A program made the position numbers and the translations under genes. Shown piece after piece: positions 1 to 12,540 of a stretch of 64,000 nt of DNA; the stretch's first letter is position 1, and every line of letters starts with the position of its first letter. The DNA comes from Erythrocercus mccallii (Eukaryota; Chordata; Aves; Passeriformes; Dicruridae). The notes under the pieces are model-generated. The model made no database searches and had not been told where the DNA came from. It saw only the letters and a program-made list of their open reading frames with translations. Location: positions 1 through 64,000 of the forward strand of contig VZRG01002958.1 in assembly GCA_013397435.1 (NCBI GenBank). Direction: 5' to 3'.

Positions 1-2279
1 ATTGTGGGTATAAGAGAAAGTGCCACAGATACTGAGAGTTAATTTATTGTTGATTGCCCTGTGATTTCTTAGGTTTGTGCAGGTGGTGAATGTTACATCC
101 CATCCATCTTCCCACATTCCCCAGAGTGGCAAATTCCAGCTCAGTGTCTGAGCCTGGCTCTGTCAAACCTGACTCCTCTGCAGGACTTCAAGGGCTTTGC
201 TGCTTTGAGGTAGATGCTGATGCACATACTGGTGCTTTGCTGAATAAGGCACCCCCATGGTTTTCCAGATGTCCCTCTTTTCCCTCCACCTCATGCTTAT
301 TCTGGAGAGAACAACCAGCTTCTGCAGCTTCCCTCAGGTTTTGCATCATCACGCTCTGACTTTGGTAATTTACAAGCTTAGCCTTTTCTAAATAGCTTAT
401 GTGCTGGAAGGGTTTTTGGGGTGTCACTAAACTCCTGTCTTGTGTTTGGTATAGCCTGTTCAAAGGTGGTGCCATCAGGCACTCTCTTTATAAAAGGAAG
501 TAAGTAGTGCACAGTGTGCAGCAGAGCTCGGGATGTTCATCTGAGCTGAATTCATTCTGAGTAAAAACAGACAGATCTTTCTAAGTCAGTGGAGCTCTGC
601 TCTTTATACACAAAGCAAGCACAAATTAGGTTTAGAATAATCCCATGTGCTTTTTCCTACTGTGAGACTAATCCCTGGCATTAAAGATCCTCCAGGTAGA
701 TGAGATGCATCCAAAGGGTGACTCATTGGTTTGAGTCAAACAGAGCTGAAGCTTATGTTGCTGCAGGAGATTAGAGGAAAAAGTGAAAAGGTGTTTGCTG
801 TGAGAGCATGTGACAATCTTGTTCTGATGTGGATGCAGCAGAGAGAGGCAGTCTCCAGGTCTATGTCTCACAATTTGCATGGCTCTGTGGTTCTGAAACA
901 TCCACACATGCTACAATACCAGCACAGCAGCTGCTAAAGCTTTATAGACTGCACCTCCTCCAAGGACCAAGGGCTGAGTGATGTGGTCTGGATTTACAGG
1001 GGAGTTGCAGGGAAATCTAGAAATACAGCAAACTTTTGCTCTGTGTTACCTGTCCAGTAGGGAAAAAAATAGTTAAAGTTCTGCCCAGGGTTAACCTGGT
1101 AAAAACTACACTGAGCTAAGGGAAGACAGCTTCTGTGGGAACTGCATTGCTGAAATGTGCCTTGAGGGTCTCCTAAACACTATCAGAAAATTGGTGTCAG
1201 TGGGTCTTGTCTTCTGGGCTGTCTCTGTGAGGTTTTTCTAGTCCAGACAACAAAATCAATCCTTTTAAGTATTTTCACCACTACCCCAGGATATGGTCAT
1301 AGTCATATGGTCATAGTCAGGGTACTGCCTATGGGTTACATTCCTGCTTTTCTGCCTTTTCTTGGATCTGCTGAATGCAGATTCTGCATCTCTATTTGAT
1401 TTTTTGTTATGTTTCCAGACCCTCTGACTGGAGTAGACCTGCTAAATGAGGTGGCTTCTCTGTTCACCACCATTTCCTGCTACCACTGCCTTTGTCTAAG
1501 ATATTGCTTGGACCTTGTTCCTCACAGGAGCTGAAGGAGTTGAGTTCAGAAAAAGTTAATTCAATGAACTTCTTTAGGTTTTGTTACTCTCCCAACCCTT
1601 GTCACCCCAGCCTCTCAAAGAAGCAAATGTTTTCCTTCCAGCCTGGAAGAAGTATGAGGATACTGTTAATTCCAGTTCTGTGTCCCTGGATGGGACAGCA
1701 CTCAAATACTGCCTCTGTTCATGTCCCTGTACCAGCATTTTTGTCCTCTTTCTCTCTGGGTTTGAAGGGTGGAAGGATGGAAATGGTGTCTGGAAGAGAT
1801 AGACGGGAGATGACCTCTGTGCTCCAACTGGGAAAGGTTACTGGCAGGTGGCTGAATAATCATCTCTCTTCTCTTCCCAGGCTTCCTTCGCTGCGGTGCT
1901 GAGAAATTGAGTCTGCTCTGCATGGTGGGTTTGCAGTGCCGAGTCCCTGCATCATTTGCGTGTTCTGTGTCAGGGCGGTAGGTTCCCTTTTCCACAGGGA
2001 TGGAAACAGGTCAATTAAAGCCTTATTAAAGCCTGTTGGAATATAACACTGGCAGTCTTTAAAAGAAGCTGTGTAATGCACTGCACCATACTCTGCTTAA
2101 CTCGATTGTGGGTTCATTTGATGCATTTAATATCCAGAACAAACTGGGGGATCGGCTGGAAGTGAGGTAAAACCCTGCAGAAACTTGGCACCTCTTCCCT
2201 GTGAGTGGAGGGGCTGGAGGGAGGTGCTGCAGAGCTTCCCTCCCTGCCCACAGCTCCCAACGCCGCTCGGCCCCGGTAT
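1..2279. other. Intergenic region upstream of mir-138-2, no gene recognised
   Basis: I see no conserved coding exon, tRNA or recognisable transposon here. The open frames are short, overlap on both strands and resemble no protein family I know. In human the equivalent interval lies between NUP93 and MIR138-2 and is also intergenic. Part of this stretch could belong to the primary transcript of the microRNA, but no promoter is visible. Confidence 0.5.
1291..1318. repeat. 14-bp exact tandem repeat, two copies
   Basis: The 14-mer ATATGGTCATAGTC occurs twice back to back at 1291-1304 and 1305-1318. It is a minor slippage-type duplication with no evident function. Confidence 0.85.
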
Positions 2280-2363
2280 TGTTGCTGCAGCTGGTGTTGT
2301 GAATCAGGCCGACGACAAGCGCTTCCTACAATCCGGCTATTTCACTACACCAGGGTTGCATCA
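2280..2363 (+). ncRNA. MIR138-2: microRNA precursor mir-138-2
   Basis: The mature miR-138-5p sequence is present without change at 2289-2311 (23 nt, seed GCTGGTG at 2290-2296). A miR-138-2-type 3p arm lies at 2336-2357. From memory of human mir-138-2, the precursor has the same 84-nt length and the same flanks (GTTGCTGC before, GTTGCATCA after); the loop differs and one base of the 3p arm is changed. The two arms pair into a hairpin of about 20 bp. miR-138 is a conserved vertebrate microRNA with strong neuronal expression, acting in Argonaute complexes. In human the mir-138-2 copy lies just upstream of SLC12A3, as here, which separates it from mir-138-1. The host transcript and its promoter were not identified. 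Confidence 0.96.
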
Positions 2364-3802
2364 TACCACTCGCTTCGCTCTTCGCCTGCCTCTGGAGCCC
2401 TCCTGTCTCTTCCGGAGCATCTCTGACTGTGCTGTGTTTAACAGACCCCCCCACTTAAGAGGATGATTTGTGCTGTTTTGGGCAAATCAGCGATTTTGAT
2501 GAAACAATGAGGTTCTAGAATAAAGCCATTTCTGCTGGGTCTGAGTCTGCTGGTGCATCTGTCATGAGAGGAAGCTGGTGTCCACTTTGTGGAGGGTGTT
2601 GTGTGAAGTGCTGGGGTGAGGCTCTTTCCTCGTCCCCACCTCGCCCTTGTCCCCTCTCTCCAGGCTCCGAGGTGCTCTGCAGTGCTGTGAGGGCTGAGCG
2701 TGGATGCAGACCAGGCTGCCTGCCCTCAGCTTTCCGGGTAAGCGGCTGCGTGGGGCTTGGGTGATCACGGCTGTCTGCCCACAAACAAGGGAGCTGGAGC
2801 AAGTCCTCAAAAATCAGGTCAAAATTTGTGTGTGAATGCAGAGAGAGCCAGAGGCAGCAGGGCAGGCAGGCCCAATTTTCCATTAACTTGCAAAGCCACA
2901 CAGAGCTGAAATTCCAATGGGCTGCCCTCGAATTTTATTGCTGGCCTTGTTTGCTGTCTTTGCTGATCTTATCTGTAACTGCTTTTGTGGCACATGTGAC
3001 GGGCTGCAGGGTGTAACAGGCACCCATCCCTCCCCCTGTCCTCGCCTGCTGTGGCTGTGGGGTTACGGGCACACAGCTTCAGCTCGTGTTTTGTATAATA
3101 GGAACAATTGGCTTATTAACACGGGGATGGCACTGGGGGCAATTCTGAGCCCTGGGTGCTCAGTGGTATCCTGTCCCTGGGTCAGGAGGGGAAGGGGGCT
3201 GTGGGACCCTGGGCATCTCTGCTGCCTAGTATGGAGAGCTGCCAGCTTCCAGCCCTGGACAAGCACAGACAGATTTACACTGCTCTGTGCACCCTGGCTT
3301 CTCCAGCCCCCTGGAATCCCTCAGATCCCTTGATGTCATGCTCCCCGCTTCCCCCAGGTTTCACTGTGAGATAAAGGTGCCATTCCCTCCCCACATCCGG
3401 CCCAGCTCAATGCCACAGGCAGCATCTTGGAGACCAGCCACAATGATTTACGAGATCTGACGGGTCTGGGGCAGTATCCCAGGGAAGGGCGAGGGTGCGT
3501 GGGAGTCTTGCTCCCTTTTTCCATAATAAATCCCTGTGGGAACTGAATGTTCCTGTGCTGGGGCCAGAGGCAAACTCAGCGCTGTATTTCTCTGCTGATC
3601 TGTCCTTGGGACTTAATCTCAAATCCGTTATCGCTGCCCCCATCGAGCGCTGGGAGGCAGTGATGCCCATTATGGTGGTTTTGGTATCCCTTCCAGCTAT
3701 TTTTTTCCCCCTGACCAGCTCGGGGTGGTTTAAGCTGATTCCTTTCCTCTATTAGCATCAGTGGTGGGTGTGTGCTGGTCACCTCGCTCCGGTTTTGCGG
3801 GG
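2364..3802. other. Intergenic region between mir-138-2 and the SLC12A3 promoter
   Basis: This 1.4-kb spacer has no supportable gene. It probably contains distal regulatory sequence of SLC12A3 and the 3' part of the mir-138-2 primary transcript. No repeat family was recognised in it. Confidence 0.45.
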
Positions 3803-3808
3803 TATAAA
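3803..3808 (+). promoter_or_regulatory. SLC12A3: TATA box of SLC12A3
   Basis: A consensus TATAAA in a GC-rich context (GCGGGGTATAAAGCC) lies 57 bp upstream of the SLC12A3 start codon. With normal 25-30 bp spacing, transcription would start near 3832-3838, giving a 5' UTR of about 30 nt. A TATA promoter without a CpG island fits a tissue-restricted (renal tubule) gene and contrasts with the CpG-island promoter of TMEM170A/CFDP1. Confidence 0.7.
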
Positions 3809-3864
3809 GCCGGCAAGCCCCTCTCCACCCTGTCCCCCACCTGGCAGGCTCCTGGACAGGGGCA

Positions 3865-6800
3865 ATGGCCGAGCTGCCCATCCCAGATCTGCCCCCGGCC
3901 CGCTGCAGTGGCCGCTTCACCATCAGCACCCTCCTGGGCATGGAGGAGGGGGGCCGGGGTCCCTACACACCCACCGAGGGGTCCAGCTGCGACAGCGTCC
4001 AGCCCACCCACCTGTCCAGCAGCACCCTCTGCACCAGAACCTTCGGCTACAACACGGTGGATGTGGTGCCAGCCTACGAGCACTATGCCAACAGCAAGGG
4101 GGTGAGCAACCCCAGGAAGGGCAGGCCCTCGCTGGCTGACCTGCATTCCATCCTCAAGGTAACGGGGCTTTGCTGTACCCACAGCATCTCCAGCATCTGC
4201 TGCTCCCTGCAATGTGTCTGTGGTGGGCCACTATGTCTCCTGCCTCTTGGTGCCATAACTGGTGCTGTGCCAACTGCACATCCCCAAGAAGGTCCTGGGA
4301 GAAGCCAGATAATCCAGCTGTTTCCAGCTGTGTGCTCAACAGAGCATTGCTTCCAGGGACAGCTCCCTGAAGTCTACCCTCACCTGCCTTCCCCTTGTCC
4401 TACAGCCTGACCCGGGCTGCCTTCGCACGCCGGTGCCTGGTCTGCAGCAGAGCAATGGCCTGCCAGAGGCTGGGACAGAGGCCGGGCTGGAGGAGGCAGA
4501 AGAGGATCCAGGCAGAGATTCCATGCCAGAACCTGTCCGCTTTGGATGGGTAAAGGGCGTCATGGTGAGTGTGACCCATCCCCCACAGAGCATCCTCCTG
4601 CCCTCCTACCTTGTAAGCATTTTACCCTTGTTGCATCTTTCCCAAATATTTTTGCAAGCACATGTGCTTTGAGCAATTTCCTACCCACCTTGGTGGGATG
4701 GTTTTCTCTGAGGAGCAGCAGAGCTGGCATGGTTTGGCCATCCCCAGGTGTCAATGCCCTGATGGCCAGTTCCCCTCTGTCCCCCCCAGATTCGCTGCAT
4801 GCTGAACATTTGGGGAGTTATCCTCTACTTGCGCTTGCCCTGGATCACCGCCCAGGCAGGAATCGGTGGGTGCTGCGGTTCACCGTGGGCTGGACAGTGG
4901 CACTGGGACCATCGTCACCCAAACACCTGGGGGGTGGTGGGACTCCTAGGGAAGGCTGTGGGGCTGGGGGATACAGGAGTGAAGCAATGTCCTTTCCCCA
5001 CAGCCCTGACATGGCTCATCATCCTCATGTCTGTGACAGTGACCACCATAACCGGCTTGTCCATCTCTGCCATATCCACCAATGGCAAAGTGAAGTCAGG
5101 TAATGTATTCCCTCCTGGCCACTCCAGGGGTCTCTTTATCCTGGGGCTGCCCCATGGATGTGAACTCCTGGCATGAGCTGTGAGGTGTGGGGGGACCCCA
5201 AAACCATGGGGGAAGCAGTAATGCCATGGGGTGTTCCCTGCCTCAGGAGGCACCTACTTCCTCATCTCGCGGAGCCTCGGGCCAGAGCTGGGTGGCTCCA
5301 TTGGGCTGATCTTTGCCTTTGCAAACGCGGTGGCCGTGGCCATGCACACAGTGGGCTTCGCCGAAACTGTCCGGGACCTGCTGCAGGTAAGAAGGCAGCT
5401 CTGTGTCCTCTGGGTCCCAATATACCCCCTACCCCTTCATCCCCACCTTCTTGCACAACCTGTGTTGATTATCAATATTTGTGTTATCATTGGACCACTG
5501 ATAATCAAACAGTGGCTGCTAAAACTCATGGAAAAACCAGTGGTTTGGTAAGGAAGAGAGCTACTTCCACATTGTGAACAGTTCCCCTTCACCAGGAGCA
5601 CAATTCCCTCATCGTGGACCCCACCAATGACATCCGAATCATTGGGGTCATCACTGTGACGGTGCTGCTGGGCATCTCCCTGGCTGGCATGGAATGGGAG
5701 GCCAAGGTAACCCTCACTCCTGCTCACATTTTTCTCTTGGCCTGATGAGAGCTGTCCCTGCTGCCATTAGGCATCTGAGGAGCAGAGGACACCTGTAGCT
5801 CCCCAGAAATGGGTATTGGTTTCTCCTAATGCATTCTTTACTCTTTCTGTGCCCAAATGCCCAATTCCTTCTGCTGGCTCTTTCTGGTCTGGCAGGCACA
5901 GATACTGTTCTTCCTGGTCATCTTGGTTTCCTTCATTAACTACCTGGTGGGGACAGTGATCCCAGCCACCGCTGAGAAGCAAGCAAAGGGCTTTTTCAGC
6001 TACCGAGGTGGGTCCACCACGGGCTGGGGTTGCACTCAGCAGGTCCAAGTGCATCTCTGGAGCCTGGATCTTTGCTGCAGCTGGGGGAGACGTTAGCTAT
6101 GGGGAGGTGCTCCTTGCAGAGAGATGTCATTAAAAGCAGTGTCCCCTCCCATGAGGTCCCTGTCATCAGCACTATGCCCCCAGTGCTGAGGTGCTTTAGC
6201 CAGGAAAAAGGTAGCTAAAAGGCCCCAAATGCTTTTCCTCTGCTTCCCCCTCAGCTGATATCTTTGCTCAGAACTTTGTGCCCAACTGGCGTGGACCTGA
6301 GGGCTCCTTCTTTGGCCTGTTTTCCATTTTCTTCCCATCAGCAACTGGCATCCTGGCCGGGGCCAACATTTCCGGTGACCTGAAGGTGGGTTGTGACTCC
6401 TTGCTGCCTGAACCAGAATCAGTGTTTCCCAGGGCTCAAGCCCTATTTTCCCTGGGGCTTTCATTTTGATCCAACTGTTAGACTTTGTTTTACTTCTTCC
6501 GGAAACTTTGGGCTCAGCCAGGAGATGCTCTGTGGCTTTGTGATACAGTGAATTAAAATTCCTCTTGTACAGTAGCCACAAATAAACTGCCTCTGTTAGC
6601 ACTGCTGCTGGAAAGCTGTCTTACATATCTCTGCAACTCCCTTGGGCAGGATCCTGCTGTGGCAATCCCCAAGGGCACCTTGATGGCCATCTTCTGGACC
6701 ACTATGTCCTACCTGGTGCTTTCTGCTACCATTGGTAAGTAGCATGTCCTCAGGTGCAATGGGTGGCCTGAGAGGATGCAGGTGGGCAGGAGCCAGGAGC

Positions 6801-9800
6801 AAGCCGTGGACACTGGCACTGATATCCCAGTGTGAGTGCCACAGGTGCCAGACTTTGTTCCTACCCCCTTGGGGGGCAAAGTCATCCTGGGTGGGCCGTG
6901 GAGCTCATGGCATTGCTCAAAGCCATCGTGCAGTGGGGCAGCCCCATGGCAGGGACTTGGGAGCTGTCACAGGCAATGGAATGTGGGGCTGGGCTTCATG
7001 AAACCATGGAGAGGTGCCAGCCCTGTGTGTCCCCCCAGGTGCCTGTGTGGTCCGAGATGCCTCAGGCAGCCTGAATGACAGCATGGCCGTGGGCTCGCCA
7101 GGCTGTGAGGGACTGGCCTGCAGCTTTGGCTGGAACTTCACCGCCTGCACCCAACAGCAGAGCTGCCGATACGGGCTCAGCAACTACTACCAGGTACTGC
7201 TCAGAACCATGACCAACCCCTGTTTCTGCTCCTGGCCAGGTTTGTGCTGCAATGGATGGGTTTCCAGGGCAGCTGCAAACCTGGCACACCCTGGCATCCT
7301 GGGGGGCACTCATGCTCTTGAAACAGCTATGTTTTAACAGGAAGACACCAGGGAGTGTGGGCTTTTGGGTGTGGCTGGACTTTGCTGCCTGGATAATGTT
7401 AAAGAAGATGCAGCAGGATGGGTGCCTGGGGTGGGAAATCCCTCAGGGTTGGGGTGGAGGTTGTTGCACCAGGGATGCTGGGGTTCCTGATCCCCTGGTT
7501 TTCATGCAGAGCATGAGCATGGTGTCTGGATTTGGCCCCCTCATTACAGCAGGGATCTTTGGTGCTACCCTCTCCTCAGCATTGGCCTGCCTTGTCTCAG
7601 CCCCCAAAGTCTTCCAGGTGAGGGGATGGTGTCTGCACACCTCAGCTCCTCTCCCTAAGCTCAGCTGTGGGTGATGCTCCTTGGTGCAGGGTTCTGAATC
7701 CATGAGCAGCCCTGAGACAAGAGGATGCTGCTGTCAATACAGGGCATGTGCCCAGTTCTGCCCTTGCTCTTATGGGTGCAGGAGCCACCACAGCACTGCC
7801 ATCCCATGTCCCTGGCAAAGCCTGCTGTCCCCACTGTGTCTCTCCTTGCAGTGTCTCTGCAAGGACCAGCTCTATCCTCTCATTGGCTTCTTCGGGAAGG
7901 GCTACGGGAGGAACAGCGAGCCCATCCGTGGCTACATGCTTACCTATGTCATTGCCATTGGCTTTATCCTCATTGGTACGTGCTTGCTACCCCGGTACCC
8001 TCCCAGAGCTTACCACCAGCAGGGTGGCTCATTCCTGATCATGGACAACTGACTGTCTTTCTCTTCCCACAGCTGAGCTCAATGCCATTGCCCCCATTAT
8101 CTCCAACTTCTTCCTCTGCTCCTACGCCCTCATCAACTTCAGCTGCTTCCACGCCTCCATCACCAACTCCCCAGGTGGGCTGTGCCCCGCCATGCGGTGC
8201 CCTGCGGCGGCTGGCTCCACGTGCGGCTCCCCGTCCCGGCAGCGGCCGCTGTGTGTGTTTGCGTGCAGGCTGGCGACCCTCCTTTCGGTATTACAGCAAG
8301 TGGGCTGCGCTCTTTGGAGCCGCAGTCTCAGTGGTGATCATGTTCCTGCTGACCTGGTGGGCAGCCCTCATTGCCTTCAGCATCGTCATCTTCCTCCTGG
8401 GATATGTCCTCTACAAAAAGCCAGGTGGGTGGTGGTAATCTGGCACCAGCGATGCCCCAGAAGGTGTCTGGCCCTGGTGCTAATCCATCTTCTCCGTGCA
8501 GATGTCAACTGGGGCTCCTCAATGCAAGCCAGTTCCTACAACATGGCCCTCAACTACTCAGTGGGGCTGAGTGAAGTGGATGAGCACATCAAGAATTACA
8601 GGTAAGGGCAGCTCATTGCAGTGATGGGCACAGAGGGAGTGAGATGAAGAGCCAGCTCCTGCCTCCAGTAAACCCAGGGAGGCTTTGTGCCCATGGCCCC
8701 ATCCTCACCACCACCCTCAGTAACCAGGAGCTACAGCAAAATGTGTCTGTCTCCAAAATCCCATGTCTGTGCCATGTAAGGTAGAAAACTGGGCAAACCC
8801 TGCCCTCCCTGTACCAGGCACACACAGACACATTGGTCTCATCTGATATAAAAAGACCAAAGAGTGAGACTGGACCCTCAGGCCACATAATGTTTTCTCA
8901 TTCTAAAGATGCTCCCTATAGTTGCCACTGGCCAAGCATGGGAGAAGAGACATGGCTCATTCCAAAGAGGCTGGATGCCTCCAAGGTACCATTCCTCACT
9001 TCTTTTTTCCCCTGCCTGCAGACCACAGTGCCTGGTGTTGACTGGCCCACCCAACTTCCGGCCGGCACTGGTGGATTTTGTGGGGACTTTCACCAAGAAC
9101 CTCAGCCTGATGCTCTGTGGCAATGTGCTGATTGTGAGTCACCTGCAGGAGCTGGTTGGTTCCTTCTCCTGGGGGCTATGGCCACTGCGGGGTGGTGGGC
9201 TGAGAAATCCCATTGTTTCCAGGTGGGCTCACAGGGTGGAGATTGAAATATGCCCACTTGTGTGCTGCTGGATGATGAAATGTGTCAACTGGAAGCCCCT
9301 CTGAGTTGTTAAGCAATATTGGTGAAGCATCAGAATGTCCCTGGGGGCTTATGGCTTCCCTTTGCCAATTAACTGCAGAAGATCTGGAAGGATGAAGTAG
9401 TTGCTCAGGGGACAGGAGGGTCCTGCAGCCCTGAAGTCTCCAGAGCAATTGGGTGCAGTAAGAACCAGCTCATCTGTACCCACAGGACTGTTGGGATTGT
9501 GTGCACTGGCTGTCGAGTCCCTGGATTCACTGGTTTTCTTGGCTGTGATTGCAACCTCCCATGTGTGCAGTGGTTACATCCATCTCTTGCCAATGATTTG
9601 GGGACAGAGGCGCTAGAAGTCCTTGGTGGCAAGACCACCAGTTCAAAGGGGCCGCCTGAGCTCCTGCCCCTGATTCCTGCAGGGACCGCGGAAGCAGAAG
9701 ATGCCGGAGTCCCAGCTGATGGCAGACGGCCACACCAAGTGGCTAATGAAGAGGAAGATCAAGGCTTTCTACACGGATGTGGTGGCTGAGGATTTGAGAA

Positions 9801-12374
9801 GTGGTGTCCAAATGCTCATCCAGGTACAGCCATCATTGGCCTTCCAGCAGCAGGGTCTCTCCTCTTTGTAATGGCCTGGGGCAGCTCTGACCCCCCTCGA
9901 CAATCTCCAGGCATGCCCCTTTGTGTTTCTCCCCCATGGAGTGGACTGACACCACCTGTGTCCATCTGTCCCTGCAGAGGGGTCTTATGGGGACATCTAT
10001 CCATAGGCTGCTGGCCTCGGGAAGATGAGACCGAACATCTTAGTGCTGGGCTACAAGAGGAACTGGCGCACGGCATCTCCACAGAGCCTGGAGGACTACG
10101 TGGGCATCCTGCAGTACGGCCACACTGGCTCCTCTGCCTCTTGGGGACACTGGCACCTGATGGTGGCCCCACAGTCGCTGATAGCTGCAGCCACGTGCCC
10201 AGCATCCAGCTGGACAGTGCCATCCCCCTTTAATTGCCTTCTCTTCCCTCCTTCCAGCGATGCGTTTGATTTCAAGTACGGTGTGTGCTTAATGCGGATG
10301 AAGGAAGGGCTGAATGTTTCCCGAGTGCTGCAGGCACATGGTAAGTGGCTTTGGGTGGCCAGGGATGCACAGAGACATGGAGCTGTGGGATATGCCAGGC
10401 AGCACCATGTGCCCAAAGGTCATGGTCCTGGCAGGACAACACTACTCTGCTGGGATCAAAGGGGATGAGGACAGTGAGGCACTGCTGTGCTGCCCTTGCT
10501 CTTCTCCTCCCTCCTCAGTTAACCCCACATTCGAGGCAGCAGAGCACCCCAAGAATGGCACTGGCAGCAGAGCAGCCCCAGGCACAGGTAGGTTGGTCCT
10601 GGCTTGTGACCGCCCAGAGTATCCCAGCTCTGAGGATTATTTTGCAGGCAGGGTGGGGGTTTCAAGCACTGATGGGGAGCAGGGCTGGAACCCAGAGAAA
10701 GTGATGCCTTTAACCTGTGGCCAGTGGTGCCCTTTGCTGACACCAGGACCCTCTTGTCCCCGCAGTGGACCCCACCACCTTGGCCAGTGAGCAGCAGGCG
10801 AGCACCATCTTCCAGAGTGAGCAGGGCAAGAAGACCATTGACATTTATTGGCTCTTTGATGATGGAGGTAACCTTCACCTTCCATCTGTCCAGATAACGT
10901 GAGCCCAGCACCTCCATCGTGGTGCCCAGGAGGGCTCAGTCCCTGCCAAATGGGGCCAGGGCATTTCCGTGGCCTTTGGCATCAAGGGAACACTGGTGAG
11001 CCTGGGGGTCACTGCTGCATCTCCCACTCGGTGTTTTGGGGACAGGTCTCACGCTGCTCATCCCCTACCTCCTGGGGCGCAAGAAGAGGTGGGGAAAATG
11101 CAAAATCCGGGTGTTTGTCGGTGGGCAGATCAACAGGATGGACGAGGAGAGGAAGGCGTAAGTGCTGGAAGCCACCGCACCTCTTGCCACTTGGTCACTG
11201 CCACTGTCCCATGCATGGTGACACAAGCTGCTTCCCATGCTGCTGAGCCCTCCCTGCTTTGCCATAATAGCATCTGTGAGCTCTGACCTGGCTGCTTTGC
11301 CTTATTTCTCTACAAATCAATGTGGCTGCAGAGTGGGAAAACCCAAAGTGCAAACTGAGGCCAGCAGTGGGGTATTCTGCTGTGGCAGATCCCTGTAAGA
11401 GCTACTATTCTCTGCTAACTTTGGGAAAATGTGTCCTTTTCCCTCCATTAGGATTGTCTCTCTGCTGAGCAAGTTCCGCCTCGGCTTCCATGAGGTCCAC
11501 ATCCTCCCTGACATCAACCAGAAACCCCGGCCAGAGCAGTAACCACTCCCCTCCCCTTCCCTGTGACCCCCAGCACTCCAAACCTGCCCAGACCTTCTTC
11601 CTCGGCACTGTCTGCTTGTGTTACAGCATCAAGAGGTTCGACGAACTCATCGCTCCCTTCAGGCTGAATGATGGCTTTAAAGATGAGGCCACAGTGAATG
11701 AGATGAGACAGGGCTGTCCCTGGAAGATTTCTGATGAGGAGGTCGATAAAAACAGAGCCAAGGTAGCACCAGTGCCAGGGGAGCTCCTGCAAAGGGTTTC
11801 CTGCTTTTTAGACAAAATTCAGTCTTTCTGGAAAGGATTATTTTGGGTTTCTCAATGCTCTTTGCTCCACAGTCGCTCCGACAAGTGAGGCTGAATGAAA
11901 TTTTGCTGGATTACTCACGGGATGCAGCACTCATAGCCATGTAGGTGCCAGTAATGCCCTCACACCCATTTCTTGCCCCATGGAAATGGTCCCTCTGGAT
12001 GTTCACCCCTCCCTGGGCAGGGAGATCCTGCACAGACACGCTAATGCTGTGGTGACACAGTGCTGCACCACAGGGAAAAAGCCCTTGGAAGACACCAAGG
12101 GCTCCAGCTGGGTCCTGTTGGGTGGGAGGATGTGGTGTTGTCCCTTTTTAGGGAAATAAGCTGCAATGGACTGAGAACGGGGCTGTGGCAGGGCTGTGCC
12201 GGGCCTGCCTCACACCCCTTGCTGTGCCGCAGCACTCCGCCCATCGGCAGGAAGGGCCGCTGCCCCAGCTCCCTCTACATGGCCTGGCTTGAGACCCTCT
12301 CGCAGGACCTCAGACCCCCCATCATCCTCACACGAGGAAACCAAGAGAATGTGTTGACCTTTTACTGTCAATAA
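3865..12374 (+). CDS. SLC12A3: Thiazide-sensitive Na-Cl cotransporter (NCC), complete 26-exon gene
   Basis: The protein (1035 aa) performs electroneutral Na+/Cl- uptake across the apical membrane of distal renal tubule cells. Exons: 3865-4158, 4406-4564, 4790-4865, 5004-5099, 5247-5386, 5596-5706, 5896-6007, 6255-6385, 6650-6734, 7039-7193, 7510-7617, 7852-7975, 8073-8174, 8269-8424, 8502-8601, 9022-9133, 9683-9823, 10007-10113, 10258-10340, 10519-10587, 10766-10867, 11046-11157, 11452-11538, 11627-11762, 11873-11940, 12233-12374. All junctions are GT-AG, phases agree and there is no internal stop. The cytosolic N-terminus (1-150) has an RFTI SPAK/OSR1 docking motif at 17-20 and the WNK-SPAK threonine region (T59, T64). 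The 12-TM core spans about 153-612, with sequons N414 and N434 in the extracellular loop. The SLC12 C-terminal domain ends NVLTFYCQ, as in human. The start was chosen for the MAEL N-terminus shared with human NCC. NCC2/SLC12A10 is unlikely given the near-human sequence and mir-138-2 upstream. Confidence 0.97.
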
Positions 12375-12375
12375 A
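12370..12375 (+). terminator. SLC12A3: AATAAA polyadenylation signal overlapping the SLC12A3 stop codon
   Basis: The last codons read TGT CAA TAA A, so AATAAA at 12370-12375 contains the TAA stop at 12372-12374. If used, the 3' UTR would be only about 15-30 nt. A modest GT-rich stretch (GGGATGTG) follows near 12400. Usage cannot be proven from sequence. Confidence 0.55.
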
Positions 12376-12534
12376 ACCTTCTGGATCCCTGATGACTTGG
12401 GATGTGAACTTTTCAGACCAGTTTTGATCCTGGAGCATTCTCCTCTGGGAGTCTGGGGGAGCAGTGAAGGCATGGTGGTCCACCCTCTTACAAATACTTG
12501 TTTAGCCTGTCTCAGGCTCTGCAGGTTGTACATC

Positions 12535-12540
12535 AATAAA
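12535..12540 (+). terminator. SLC12A3: Second candidate SLC12A3 polyadenylation signal
   Basis: A second canonical AATAAA lies about 160 bp after the stop codon and would give a more ordinary 3' UTR of about 180 nt. It may be the main 3' end, with the stop-overlapping signal as an alternative. Confidence 0.5.

Noticed and set aside
1492..1902. 136-codon open frame upstream of mir-138-2
   Set aside because: Overlapped by frames on both strands, with no similarity or splice evidence.
3865..12374. Identity as NCC2 (SLC12A10), the paralogue reported in fish, reptiles and birds
   Set aside because: The N-terminus, exon structure and C-terminus (NVLTFYCQ) are nearly those of human NCC1, and mir-138-2 lies just upstream as in human SLC12A3.
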